Positions 25,019-32,616 are shown, counted from the first letter of the stretch. The stretch: 38,921 nt of DNA from Actinomycetota bacterium (GCA_009699125.1 WLOT01000003.1:1-38921); one strand, 5' to 3'. The notes: generated by a model from the letters alone, not told the origin. A program made the numbers and translations.

Positions 25019-26197
25019 ATGGATGCACATGAAGCGAAGCAGCGAGCTAAGGATTCCATCGATGCCCACCGGAACCTCCTTGTCGAGGTTTCACATTCGA
25101 TTCATGCACACCCCGAAGAAAATTATGCAGAACATCATGCCCATGAGGTTTTGACTGCGGCCCTAGACGATCTTGATTTCGACGTTACGCGAGGCGCTTT
25201 CGGAATGCCCACCGCGTTCAAGGCATCCACCGGAACTCGCGGTCCGCTCATTGCAGTGTTCTGCGAATACGACGCGCTCCCAGGTATCGGACACGCCTGC
25301 GGGCACAACATCATCGCCGCTGCTGGTCTTGGTGCCGCACTCGGAGCAGCTGCTGTCGCAGATGAGTTAGGCGGTCGCCTTGTCGTGCTCGGATCGCCTG
25401 CCGAGGAAGGTGGAGGCGGAAAGGTGTTCATGATCGATCGCGGTGCGCTCACGGGTGTCGACGCAGCGATGATGATCCATCCAGCCGACAGTGACCTTCG
25501 GTGGATGACCACAATCGCAGTTCAGCAACTGCGCATCACATGGAATGGCCAGGCTGCTCATGCGGCTGCTCATCCGTGGGACGGTCGCAATGCGCTTGAT
25601 GCGGCAGTGCTCGGGTATATGAACGTTGCCGCGTTGCGCCAGCACATTCGCCCTGAAGAGCGCATCCACGGTGTCTTCACCGACGGGGGAGACAAGCCAA
25701 ACATTGTTCCGGCCACCGCAGCGATGCATTGGTTCATTCGCGCGGCAAACCTTGAGCGGCTCGAAGCATTGAAGCCGCGCGTACTTGCTGCACTCAAAGC
25801 AGGCGGCGACGCAACTGGTTGCACGGTTTCGTACGAGTGGATTGACCCGGCCTACGCCGATCTCCTCCGCAACGAGCCATTCGAATCGCTCTATGCAGCC
25901 AATAGTGCTTCCCTCGGACGGGTTGTCCTCGAACCAGGTCCCGCAGGCGCTGTCGTTGGTTCCACCGATATGGGCAACGTGAGCCATGAGGTTCCCTCCA
26001 TCCATCCGATGGTGTCGGTTGCCCCGAGTGGCGTCGGTATCCACACACCGGGATTCGCCGAGTTTGCTGCATCACCGAGTGGCGACGACGGCGTCGTTGA
26101 TGGGGCCAAGGCGATGGCGATGACAATCATCGACTTGTGGAGCTCTTCTCAGGCGCTCGAATCGGTCGCCTCCGAGTTCGAAGCGACAAAGCGGTGA
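25019..26197 (+). CDS. M20 family metallopeptidase/amidohydrolase
   Basis: This 392-residue M20 hydrolase resembles the AbgB/PM20D2 (aminobenzoyl-glutamate/dipeptide amidase) branch. Metal-binding signatures are 'FCEYDALPGIGHACGHNIIAAAGLGAA' (Asp, His-x-Cys-x-x-His) and 'GSPAEEGGGGKVFMI' (catalytic Glu pair). The dimerisation lid lies in the middle ('LRITWNGQAAHAAAHPWDGRNALDAAV'). 'VSHEVPSIHP' and 'GIHTPGFAEFA' supply the C-terminal His ligand region. There is no signal peptide, so it is cytoplasmic. The substrate is an N-acyl amino acid or a small peptide, not more specific than that. Confidence 0.9.
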   Translation: MDAHEAKQRAKDSIDAHRNLLVEVSHSIHAHPEENYAEHHAHEVLTAALDDLDFDVTRGAFGMPTAFKASTGTRGPLIAVFCEYDALPGIGHACGHNIIAAAGLGAALGAAAVADELGGRLVVLGSPAEEGGGGKVFMIDRGALTGVDAAMMIHPADSDLRWMTTIAVQQLRITWNGQAAHAAAHPWDGRNALDAAVLGYMNVAALRQHIRPEERIHGVFTDGGDKPNIVPATAAMHWFIRAANLERLEALKPRVLAALKAGGDATGCTVSYEWIDPAYADLLRNEPFESLYAANSASLGRVVLEPGPAGAVVGSTDMGNVSHEVPSIHPMVSVAPSGVGIHTPGFAEFAASPSGDDGVVDGAKAMAMTIIDLWSSSQALESVASEFEATKR

Positions 26198-26241
26198 CCG
26201 ACAACCGATGGGCCATCCGCGGCGATAGCCGATAAAGGCCG

Positions 26242-26247
26242 TACGCT
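26242..26247 (+). promoter_or_regulatory. Putative -10 box of the ThyX-like gene, leaderless
   Basis: TACGCT lies 8 nt before GTG 26256, the same layout as at other starts in this window. Confidence 0.45.
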
Positions 26248-26255
26248 CGCTCGCC

Positions 26256-27863
26256 GTGAGCGTCTACGTCGCAGAAGAATTCAGCCCCGAAGAGGCGGAT
26301 GTTCTTCGTCGCTATTTTACGAACCTCTACGGGCCCGTTTTTGCGCTCGTAAATCTTCCTGAGGTCGTCAAAGGCGCATTGTTCGCGAGGTACTCGCGCT
26401 CGCCCAAAAGCCTCCGTCGGCTCTTCCTCGACGAGTTCGTTGGCGAACTCGACATCAGTGGAGACGACTCCATCGACGCAACGATCGGTCTGCGCCGAGC
26501 CGAAGAGCTCTACGACAAAGTCTTCTTCGAATACGGCGACGATTCGGTCGCACAGCTCGGTGGCGTTCATCTTGCGTGTGAACAGGCCTCAAATCTCCTC
26601 ACCAAGGTGCTTGAGTGGGGTCGCCTGATGGCCTACCTCGAACAGTCGACCCGGTACATCTCCTACGACGCTCGAATCGGTGGGCGCTACCGCTTCTACC
26701 GCCCACCCGAGGTGCTTCAGTCAAGTCTCGGCACTCGGTATGTGGGCGATATGGATCGTCTCTTCGATACCTATGCCGAGCTGCTCCCCATCGTTGTTGA
26801 CGACATCAAGGAGCGGATCCCAAAAGATCCCTCTGATAGTGACTTCGTTTACCGCCAAGCCATCCGAGCGAAGGCGTTCGATTCGATCCGTGGCCTTCTT
26901 CCAGCTTCATCGCTGTCCAACGTCGGCATCTACGGCACAGGACAGGGCTACGAGATGCTTCTGCTCCGTATGCGGGCCCATCCACTGCCCGAGGCTCGCA
27001 CCTACGCCGACCTCATGCTCACCGAACTTCGCAAGGTCGTACCGTCCTTCCTGAAGCGTGTCGATCTCGACGACAGGGGAGTCGCCTGGAGCGAGTACAT
27101 GACGAATAGTCGCTCTGCGATGGAGGACATCGCCGGCCGACTCTTTTCCGGCGTCGACGACATCGAACCAGCACCGGTTGTGGCGTTGGTCGATTTCGAT
27201 CCCGATGCCGAGATCAAACTCGTCACCGCAGCGCTCTATCCGCATTTGTCCCTACCAGAACGTCAGATCGAAGATCGTGTTCGAGCAATGACGGTCGAAG
27301 AACGCATCGCCGTGCTCACGGCGTACGAAGGCAACCGCGACAACCGCCGTCACAAACCAGGCCGAGCCCTTGAGCGTCCGTCGTACCGATTCGACATCCT
27401 CGCTGATTACGGCGCTTTCCGAGACCTACAGCGCCATCGCATGCTCACCATCGATTGGCAGAAGCTCACTCCGCTACACGGCTACACACGGCCAGCTGCT
27501 GTTGATGATGCCGGCGTGGGACCAATCTTTGACGAGGCCATGCAGCGGTCCGCCTCGCTGTATGAGGCTCTCGAAGAACGGTTCCCCGCTGAGTCGTCGT
27601 ACGCAGTCTCTCTGGCCTACCGAGTTCGTTTCTCGATGGACATGAACGCCCGCGAGGCCATGCATCTCATCGAGCTCCGAACCACGCCACAAGGCCATCC
27701 GGCGTACCGCATCGTCGGTCAGGAGATGCACCGATTGATCGCTGAACAGGCTGGACACCATGCCATCGCCTCGATGATGCGATTTGTTGACCACAGCGCT
27801 GAACCCGAACTTGAGCGCCTGCAGGCCGAACGGCGTGCGGAAAGTCGTCGTTTGGACTCCTGA
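26256..27863 (+). CDS. Double-domain ThyX-like (FAD-dependent thymidylate synthase family) protein
   Basis: This 535-residue protein is built of two ThyX-like halves. Canonical ThyX is about 220-250 residues with an RHR-x(3,4)-NEQS-x-RY motif. The N-half keeps EQSTRY (129-134) but has 'VLEWGRLMAYL' where RHR should be. The C-half keeps RHR ('DLQRHRMLTIDWQKL', 393-395) but lacks the ExSxR part. Both halves keep the downstream helix pattern ('GIYGTGQGYEMLLLRMRAHPLPEARTYADLM' and 'MDMNAREAMHLIELRTTPQGHPAYRIVGQEM'). Related double proteins are annotated as ThyX in other bacteria. It may form one composite FAD/dUMP site or have another function. The start is GTG. There is no thyA or second thyX in the window. 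Confidence 0.8.
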   Translation: MSVYVAEEFSPEEADVLRRYFTNLYGPVFALVNLPEVVKGALFARYSRSPKSLRRLFLDEFVGELDISGDDSIDATIGLRRAEELYDKVFFEYGDDSVAQLGGVHLACEQASNLLTKVLEWGRLMAYLEQSTRYISYDARIGGRYRFYRPPEVLQSSLGTRYVGDMDRLFDTYAELLPIVVDDIKERIPKDPSDSDFVYRQAIRAKAFDSIRGLLPASSLSNVGIYGTGQGYEMLLLRMRAHPLPEARTYADLMLTELRKVVPSFLKRVDLDDRGVAWSEYMTNSRSAMEDIAGRLFSGVDDIEPAPVVALVDFDPDAEIKLVTAALYPHLSLPERQIEDRVRAMTVEERIAVLTAYEGNRDNRRHKPGRALERPSYRFDILADYGAFRDLQRHRMLTIDWQKLTPLHGYTRPAAVDDAGVGPIFDEAMQRSASLYEALEERFPAESSYAVSLAYRVRFSMDMNAREAMHLIELRTTPQGHPAYRIVGQEMHRLIAEQAGHHAIASMMRFVDHSAEPELERLQAERRAESRRLDS

Positions 27864-27878
27864 CCTTACGTGTCGTTT

Positions 27879-27908
27879 GTCACCTTTCGTGGTGACTGAC
27901 CCGAAAGG
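27879..27908 (+). repeat. Overlapping alternative hairpins before the DUF4193 gene
   Basis: GTCACC/GGTGAC (27879-27896) and CCTTTCG/CGAAAGG (27883-27908) share bases, so only one stem can form at a time. The region is 16 nt after the ThyX-like stop and about 85 nt before the next gene. No T-run follows. It may be an attenuator, a decay signal or chance. Confidence 0.35.
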
Positions 27909-27992
27909 CACCAATTTCACCCGCGACTGTGCCTATCATCCGCGGCACGAATTACCCCGGCTGCCTTCTGGTGGCCCCGACCTGAGGACTCC

Positions 27993-28694
27993 ATGGCTGA
28001 CGATCCCATCGACGAAGAATTCGACGAGGAAGAAATCGACGTCGAAATCGAGGGAGAAGACCTCGAGGGCGAACTCGTTGAGGACCTCGAAGAGGTTCTT
28101 GCCGACGACGTTGTTCTCGATGATGACGACGAGGATGAAGCTGCCGCCGACGCGGCTCTCGCTGCTCGGCCAAAGCGTGAAGACGAAGACGATGAGGAAG
28201 AGGATCTCAATCCCGACGATGTCGAGGCTGACCTTGACGCAATCCTCAAAGATCGAATTGCCGCCGCTGACGACGATGAAGAAGAAGACGAAGAAGTCGT
28301 ACCCGAACCTCGTGCTCCGGCTGACATCGCCGAAGGCGTAACGCCGAAGAAGGCGAACGAGTTCATGTGCACTGGCTGTTTCCTCCTCGTGAACCGCGGC
28401 CAATTCGGAGCCCCCGGTGCGATGCACTGCCCAGTTGGAGAAGCAGCCTGTCCGGCAATCGAGCACATCGAATCTGGTGCGCTCGATCGTCAGGTAAAAG
28501 CTGCAGCCAAGAGGCAGGCAGCCAAAGCTCCCACCAAAGTTCCTGCAAAGTCTCCTGTAAAGGCTGCGGCAAAGGCACCCGCCAAGAGCGCAGGAAAAGC
28601 AACAGCCAAAGCACCGGCCAAATCTGTAGCGAAGAAGGCCCCAGCCAAAAAGGCGCCGGCAAAGAAGACGCCAGCCAAAAAGGCGAAGAACTGA
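27993..28694 (+). CDS. DUF4193 zinc-ribbon protein with acidic head and lysine-rich tail
   Basis: This 233-residue protein has three clear parts. Residues 1-105 are extremely acidic (long Asp/Glu runs). Residues 118-160 match the actinobacterial DUF4193 domain: 'TPKKANEFMCTGCFLLVNRGQFG...MHCPVGEAACPAI', with Cys126, Cys129, Cys146 and Cys153 as a likely zinc site. Residues 168-233 form a lysine/alanine/proline tail with repeated PAKKA units like histone H1 or mycobacterial HU tails. The usual DUF4193 protein is about 100 residues, so the tail is an addition. A GAGGA ribosome site precedes the ATG. A likely -10 (TATCAT) lies about 60 nt upstream. The role is unknown; the tail suggests nucleic acid contact. 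Confidence 0.82.
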   Translation: MADDPIDEEFDEEEIDVEIEGEDLEGELVEDLEEVLADDVVLDDDDEDEAAADAALAARPKREDEDDEEEDLNPDDVEADLDAILKDRIAAADDDEEEDEEVVPEPRAPADIAEGVTPKKANEFMCTGCFLLVNRGQFGAPGAMHCPVGEAACPAIEHIESGALDRQVKAAAKRQAAKAPTKVPAKSPVKAAAKAPAKSAGKATAKAPAKSVAKKAPAKKAPAKKTPAKKAKN

Positions 28695-28695
28695 C

Positions 28696-29199
28696 GTGGC
28701 TTCCTCGGCGAGCGATCCCGCCGTCGATCCGGTCGAGCAATTGCTCGATCTCTTTCTCTACGCGCCGATTGGTCTTGCCTCGAAAGGTTCCGAAGCACTT
28801 CCCGATTTGGTGAAGCGCGGACGCACACAGGCAGCCAATGCCCGAGTCATCGGCCAGTTCGCTTTGGGCGCGAGTAACGCGAAGGCGCGCAAGTCACTCG
28901 CCGATGCCGAGCAACACATTCAGGCATTCTTCAAAATCGTTGCTGATTCGGCGCGACCGACGCCCGCAGGGAACACACCTTCGTCAACTTCTGCATCGGC
29001 ACCGGCGGCAACGACGGCACAGACCCCTGAAGCCAGCATTGATGACCTCGTTGAGAACTACGACAATCTCACAGCGGCCCAGGTGCTCCCACTGCTTGCG
29101 CCACTAACTGCCGATCAGCTCAACCGCATCGAGGCATACGAGCGCTCACAGCGCGCTCGTAAGACCGTGCTGAGTCGCATCCGTCAGTTGCGGAACTAA
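28696..29199 (+). CDS. Hypothetical helical protein with C-terminal DUF8129-like domain
   Basis: This 167-residue protein starts with GTG one base after the previous stop. The N-terminus is helical and partly hydrophobic ('VEQLLDLFLYAPIGLASKGSEALPDLVKRGRTQAANARVIGQFALG'), the middle is a Thr/Ala/Pro-rich linker (about 85-110), and the C-terminus ('IDDLVENYDNLTAAQVLPLLAPLTADQLNRIEAYERSQRARKTVLSRIRQLRN') is a helical unit I have seen repeatedly in actinobacterial proteins of unknown role. It overlaps the GNAT gene by 1 nt. It may act near membranes or lipid surfaces; this is inference. Confidence 0.7.
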   Translation: MASSASDPAVDPVEQLLDLFLYAPIGLASKGSEALPDLVKRGRTQAANARVIGQFALGASNAKARKSLADAEQHIQAFFKIVADSARPTPAGNTPSSTSASAPAATTAQTPEASIDDLVENYDNLTAAQVLPLLAPLTADQLNRIEAYERSQRARKTVLSRIRQLRN

Positions 29200-29669
29200 T
29201 GGTTGCGGCGGTCTCGCGCCCGGCAGAACTCAGCGATCTGCACGAACTTTCGCAACTTCTCGTTGACGCCACAGCCGAGATGACAACCCAACGCGGGGGA
29301 GAGGCGTTGCTTGCGTCATTTCGGCGCTCGCTCACTCCATCCGAAACCCTCGAATCCGCAATCAGCGATCCGAATGCAATGGTGTGGTGCGGAGTTTGGG
29401 AAGGGGCGGTCGTTGGTTATTCGATTGCGGTCTCGTCGAAAGAAGGCGACTCTGACATCGTCTCGATCACCGATCTCTACACAACGCCAGAGGCTCGCGA
29501 CGTAGGAATAGGGGAAGTTCTTCTTGAGGCAGCAATCGCATGGGCAATCGGGATCGGTGCAACCGCCATCGATGCGCAGGCCCTGCCGGGAGCCCGCGAG
29601 TCAAAGAACCTGTATGAACGACTTGGTCTCACCGCTCGGCTTATAACCGTTCGACGAGACTTGCGTTAA
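29199..29669 (+). CDS. GNAT family N-acetyltransferase
   Basis: This 156-residue protein has the GNAT fold. 'VVGYSIAVSSKEGDSDIVSITDLYTTPEARDVGIGEVLLEAAIAWA' contains the beta4 strand and a variant acetyl-CoA pyrophosphate loop (R-D-V-G-I-G-E; usual Q/RxxGxG/A), followed by 'LPGARESKNLYERLGLTA', the typical end of the domain. The acceptor substrate is not predictable. Its start shares a base with the stop of the upstream gene. Confidence 0.87.
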   Translation: MVAAVSRPAELSDLHELSQLLVDATAEMTTQRGGEALLASFRRSLTPSETLESAISDPNAMVWCGVWEGAVVGYSIAVSSKEGDSDIVSITDLYTTPEARDVGIGEVLLEAAIAWAIGIGATAIDAQALPGARESKNLYERLGLTARLITVRRDLR

Positions 29670-29674
29670 TCGAA

Positions 29675-29690
29675 CGCTGAACGTTCAGCG
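29675..29690. repeat. Perfect 16-bp palindrome at convergent gene ends
   Basis: CGCTGAAC followed by GTTCAGCG covers the stop codon of the enoyl-CoA hydratase gene and lies 6 nt after the GNAT stop. As RNA it would form a 6-bp stem with a 4-nt loop. There is no T-run, so it could be either a weak terminator or a protein site. Confidence 0.5.
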
Positions 29691-30461
29691 GGCCTTCCAC
29701 TGCGGCGCACGCTTTTCGATGAACGCCGTGAGCCCTTCGGTGGTGTCTTCAGATGAAAGCACGCGTCCGAACGCAGCAGCGGTGTTCTTGTTGATTGTCG
29801 CTTCGTCTTCCCAATCGGCAGCGATGACGAGCGCACGGCTTTCCCACACAGCGAGGGGAGCGTTCGCCGCTATTGCATTCGCGAGTTCCATCGCACCATC
29901 GAGTGCCTTGCCGTTTTCGGTGAGACGATTCACAAGGCCGAGTTCATACGCACGTTGTGCAGTGAGAGGCTCGCCGGTGAGGGCGACCTCGAGAGCAACG
30001 TTCTTGCCGACGAGCTTGGGCAGTCGGTAGAGACCGCCAGCAGCAGCGACAAGATTGCGCTTCACTTCGGCGAGACCGAACTGTGACTGCTGTGAGGCCA
30101 CGATCATGTCGGCAGCAAGAGCGATTTCGCAGCCGCCGGCCGTTGCGAGCCCGTCAACTGCAGCGATGATGGGCTTTGTGCGAGGGAAGGTGGTGAAGCC
30201 ACCGAAGCCACCCTTTGCAGTGGCGAGGTCGCCAGCACGACCAGCATTGATCATCTTGAGATCGGCGCCGGCGCAAAAGACCGGCGACTTGTGTCCAGTT
30301 GTATTCGCAGTGAGCACGCCGACCCAAACCTCGGGATCGGCTTCCATTTGTTCAAGCGCCGCGGTCATCGACTGGGCGACAACGTCGTTGACCGCGTTGC
30401 GAGCCTCGGGGCGATTGAGGGTGAGTACTCCGACATGTCCGTGAACTTCGTATTCGACCAT
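29685..30461 (-). CDS. Enoyl-CoA hydratase/isomerase family protein
   Basis: This 258-residue crotonase-fold protein hydrates or otherwise transforms enoyl-CoA thioesters. The oxyanion hole is formed by 'CAGADLKMINAGR' and 'AVDGLATAGGCEIALAADM'. The catalytic Glu pair is present, in GGCEIA and in 'FGLAEVKRNLVAAAGGLYRLP'. The C-terminal 'FIEKRAPQWKAR' is typical of this group. The start is supported by a TAGAGT hexamer 6 nt upstream. A 22-bp palindrome lies at the -35 side of this promoter and is shared with the divergent HAD gene. The specific acyl-CoA is unknown. Confidence 0.92.
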   Translation of the reverse strand: MVEYEVHGHVGVLTLNRPEARNAVNDVVAQSMTAALEQMEADPEVWVGVLTANTTGHKSPVFCAGADLKMINAGRAGDLATAKGGFGGFTTFPRTKPIIAAVDGLATAGGCEIALAADMIVASQQSQFGLAEVKRNLVAAAGGLYRLPKLVGKNVALEVALTGEPLTAQRAYELGLVNRLTENGKALDGAMELANAIAANAPLAVWESRALVIAADWEDEATINKNTAAAFGRVLSSEDTTEGLTAFIEKRAPQWKAR

Positions 30462-30467
30462 TCCTGA

Positions 30468-30473
30468 ACTCTA
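30468..30473 (-). promoter_or_regulatory. Putative -10 box of the enoyl-CoA hydratase gene, leaderless
   Basis: TAGAGT on the reverse strand ends 6 nt before ATG 30461. The expected -35 region touches the edge of the palindrome at 30495-30516. Confidence 0.5.
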
Positions 30474-30494
30474 GCGACTCGACCGATCTCCATC

Positions 30495-30516
30495 AGTTTC
30501 GTCACGTGACGAAACT
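30495..30516. promoter_or_regulatory. Perfect 22-bp palindrome, putative operator (site 1)
   Basis: The half-site AGTTTCGTCAC is followed directly by its exact reverse complement. It sits in the 66-nt divergent gap. Its last base is the first base of the putative -10 box (TACGCT, 30516-30521) of the HAD gene, and its other end reaches the -35 region of the enoyl-CoA hydratase promoter. A close relative is at 33792-33819. The arrangement fits a repressor site; the regulator is not identified. Confidence 0.75.
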
Positions 30517-30521
30517 ACGCT
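30516..30521 (+). promoter_or_regulatory. Putative -10 box of the HAD gene, leaderless
   Basis: TACGCT lies 6 nt before ATG 30528 and is partly covered by the palindrome at 30495-30516. Confidence 0.5.
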
Positions 30522-30527
30522 GCGACA

Positions 30528-31109
30528 ATGAGCGAAGAGCAGGGGAGTCGACCGAAATCGGCCACCACACGCAAGGTTGCGGTTTGCGATCTTGATGGAA
30601 CGCTCATCGATTCCGATGCAGCGTTAGCGAATGCCTTCGTAGCTCTTGGCGTCGATAGGGAAGAGATCACGTTTGGCCACGTACTCGCCGATGAATGCGA
30701 TCGCCTCGGTCTCTCGGTCGAGGACTACCTCGCTGCCTACGACCCAACACAAGCCCTTCCGTTCGCAGGTGTCACCGAATTAGTGACGTCACTTGATCGT
30801 TGGGCAGTGTGCTCAAACAAGCACCCGCACTCGGGCCGAGCCGAACTCGAACGTCTGCAATGGCATCCGGAGGTCGCCCTGTTCGCCGATTTTTTCGGTG
30901 GTCCCAAGCAGTTGCCGCCAGTACTTCGGTTACTTGGGATTGCTCCAGATCAAGTGATCTTTCTCGGCGACACTGCGCACGACCGCCGCTGCGCGTCAGA
31001 CGCGGGAGTTACCTTCGCATTAGCCGGGTGGAACCCGCGAGCAACGGCTCACTCCAGTGACATCGTTTTGTCTCACCCACTCGAACTGCTCGAGTTGCTG
31101 GGGGAGTAA
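30528..31109 (+). CDS. HAD family hydrolase, phosphoglycolate phosphatase-like
   Basis: This 193-residue HAD phosphatase has motif I 'VCDLDGTLID' (nucleophile Asp21, acid/base Asp23), motif II in 'WAVCSNKHPHSG', the motif III Lys in 'GGPKQLPP' and motif IV 'FLGDTAHDRRCASDAG'. A small helical cap lies between motifs I and II. The C-terminal 'ADIVLSHPLELLELL'-like ending is typical of Gph-type enzymes. The substrate is unknown. The gene faces the large uncharacterised gene on the other strand with a 1-nt gap between stops. Confidence 0.9.
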   Translation: MSEEQGSRPKSATTRKVAVCDLDGTLIDSDAALANAFVALGVDREEITFGHVLADECDRLGLSVEDYLAAYDPTQALPFAGVTELVTSLDRWAVCSNKHPHSGRAELERLQWHPEVALFADFFGGPKQLPPVLRLLGIAPDQVIFLGDTAHDRRCASDAGVTFALAGWNPRATAHSSDIVLSHPLELLELLGE

Positions 31110-31110
31110 C

Positions 31111-32544
31111 TCAGGCGTTGTCGCCGGGTGCTTCCTCGACCGCTGCAGCGGCCGACTCTTCAGGCGTCGTTTCAACAGCCGTCTCTGGAGCATCGGCAAC
31201 CTCGATAGCGGGCGCGTCGTCTTCGACAACTGCGACAGGAGCGGCAGCGTCTGCAGAGGCTTCACTGGGCGCTGGTGCATCGGCGATCACCGGCTTCGGC
31301 GGACGAGGCTTCGCCGCTGGCTTCGACTTTGAAGGTGCGGTGACTTCGATTCCAAAGAGCGCCGCGATCTGCGGAAGGCGAGCAGCCACCTTCTTCACGG
31401 CAGCGACAAGCTCTGGTGTGGGTTCAGCAGGAATGCCAACTGGCGTCACCTGCGTGCGCACCGGAGAGAATGCGAGTGCATCGAGCACGGTTGCGAAGCG
31501 ATCCTGGCCAGTCTCTGCCGTAAGTGAGGCTGCCGCAGCTTCAGTGAGTTTCGCTGAAAGTTCAGCAGGAAGCGGTGCTCCGGCTTTGGGGGGACGTGAA
31601 CTCACGCGCAGTGCACGAACGGCGCGTCCGCCAGCAAGAAGTTCGCTGATTTCAGTGAGCCATGCAGCTTGTTCAGATTCGACGCGCTGGGCGAGGCCGG
31701 TCTTTAACTGTTCGGCAAGGGCACGAGTTTCGTCGTCACGTGCTCCAGCATCTGAAGCAACGACAACTGAACGAAGATCACGTAGATCGAGTTCAGGAAG
31801 ATCGGCAAGCGCAGCTTCGGCCTTATCGCGCCACTCAGCAGACCGAAGTGACGGCATCAATTGCTCTGCCAGTTGCAGCAGCGGAGCTGGGCTGATTTCC
31901 GGCTTGCCTTCGGCCTTATTGGTTTCGTTCTGCTTTTCGACTGCTTGACGTACTGCGGGAATTCCACCGCGCAGCACCTGCTCAGCGATCGGCTTCTGTT
32001 CGGCCGGAAGCGCAGCAAGTGCAGCGTTGCGGTGAGTGCGGCCCGCGCGAAGTCGCTTGGCCTTCGGCTTCGGTTCCGGAGCAGGTGATGTCGGGCGATT
32101 GGGATGATGAGCGCGAGTGCCGGTCTTGCGACGAGCGTCCTGTGATCCTTCGCCTTCAGTCCGAGGCTTGCGGTCACGCGGCGGACGACCGTCACGCTTT
32201 TCGCCGTCACCTTCGCGTCTCGGTTTGCGATCACGGCGATCTCCACCGCGACCCTTCGGAGCGAGCTTCGTCGTTACAAGCGGTTCGTCATCGCGGCGCG
32301 GCGTGCCAACGACCTCGATGCGTTCGGCCTCTTTACGCGCACCCTTTGGGGCGAGCACGGCGATGATGTCGATGCCATCCATCATGAAGTCCGCATCGGC
32401 TCGAACAACGTCGCCGACCTTTGCACCGTCAAAGAGCAATGAGCCATTGAGTTCGCCCTTGGGCAACTTGGCGCCGGCAGCTCGCCAGGTCCAGGTTCCG
32501 TCTTCACGAGTACTAGTGAGTTCAACTTCGATGCGGCGTGACAT
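31111..32544 (-). CDS. Large uncharacterised protein with TRAM-like N-terminus and basic linker
   Basis: This 477-residue protein resembles no family I can name with confidence. Residues 1-70 are beta-rich ('IEVELTSTREDGTWTWRAAGAKLPKGELNGSLLFDGAKVGDVVRADADFMMDGIDIIAVLA') and recall a TRAM/OB-like RNA-binding barrel. Residues 85-170 are very basic and disordered (Arg/Lys/Gly/Asp repeats such as RRDRKPRREG). Residues 170-385 form a helical domain ('HRNAALAALPAEQKPIAEQVLRGGIPAVRQAVEKQNE...'). The last 90 residues are Ala/Glu/Pro-rich and acidic. There is no signal peptide. Its composition suggests a cytoplasmic RNA- or ribosome-associated protein; this is inference. Confidence 0.8.
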   Translation of the reverse strand: MSRRIEVELTSTREDGTWTWRAAGAKLPKGELNGSLLFDGAKVGDVVRADADFMMDGIDIIAVLAPKGARKEAERIEVVGTPRRDDEPLVTTKLAPKGRGGDRRDRKPRREGDGEKRDGRPPRDRKPRTEGEGSQDARRKTGTRAHHPNRPTSPAPEPKPKAKRLRAGRTHRNAALAALPAEQKPIAEQVLRGGIPAVRQAVEKQNETNKAEGKPEISPAPLLQLAEQLMPSLRSAEWRDKAEAALADLPELDLRDLRSVVVASDAGARDDETRALAEQLKTGLAQRVESEQAAWLTEISELLAGGRAVRALRVSSRPPKAGAPLPAELSAKLTEAAAASLTAETGQDRFATVLDALAFSPVRTQVTPVGIPAEPTPELVAAVKKVAARLPQIAALFGIEVTAPSKSKPAAKPRPPKPVIADAPAPSEASADAAAPVAVVEDDAPAIEVADAPETAVETTPEESAAAAVEEAPGDNA

Positions 32545-32553
32545 AGGGGGACC

Positions 32554-32559
32554 ACGCTA
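32554..32559 (-). promoter_or_regulatory. Putative -10 box of the 477-residue protein gene
   Basis: TAGCGT on the reverse strand ends 9 nt before ATG 32544. This would give a leaderless or near-leaderless transcript. Confidence 0.4.
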
Positions 32560-32610
32560 ACGCTGAGCATGTGGGCAGAGCGAACGAGCCCATCGATGGG
32601 CACTCGCTGC

Positions 32611-32616
32611 TACCTT
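32611..32616 (+). promoter_or_regulatory. Putative -10 box of the histidine phosphatase gene, leaderless
   Basis: TACCTT lies 6 nt before ATG 32623. It argues for that start over the in-frame ATG at 32569. Confidence 0.45.

Noticed and set aside
27917-28468. Long reverse-strand serine-rich frames opposite the DUF4193 gene
   Set aside because: They are the complement of Asp/Glu codon runs, a compositional shadow.
28501-28690. Tandem DNA repeat or CRISPR-like array in the lysine-rich tail region
   Set aside because: The repetition is of degenerate PAKKA-type codons inside a continuous frame, with no spacers.
31118-31948. 276-residue plus-strand Ala/Ser-rich frame
   Set aside because: It is a shadow of the 477-residue reverse-strand gene, with low-complexity sequence and no start signals.
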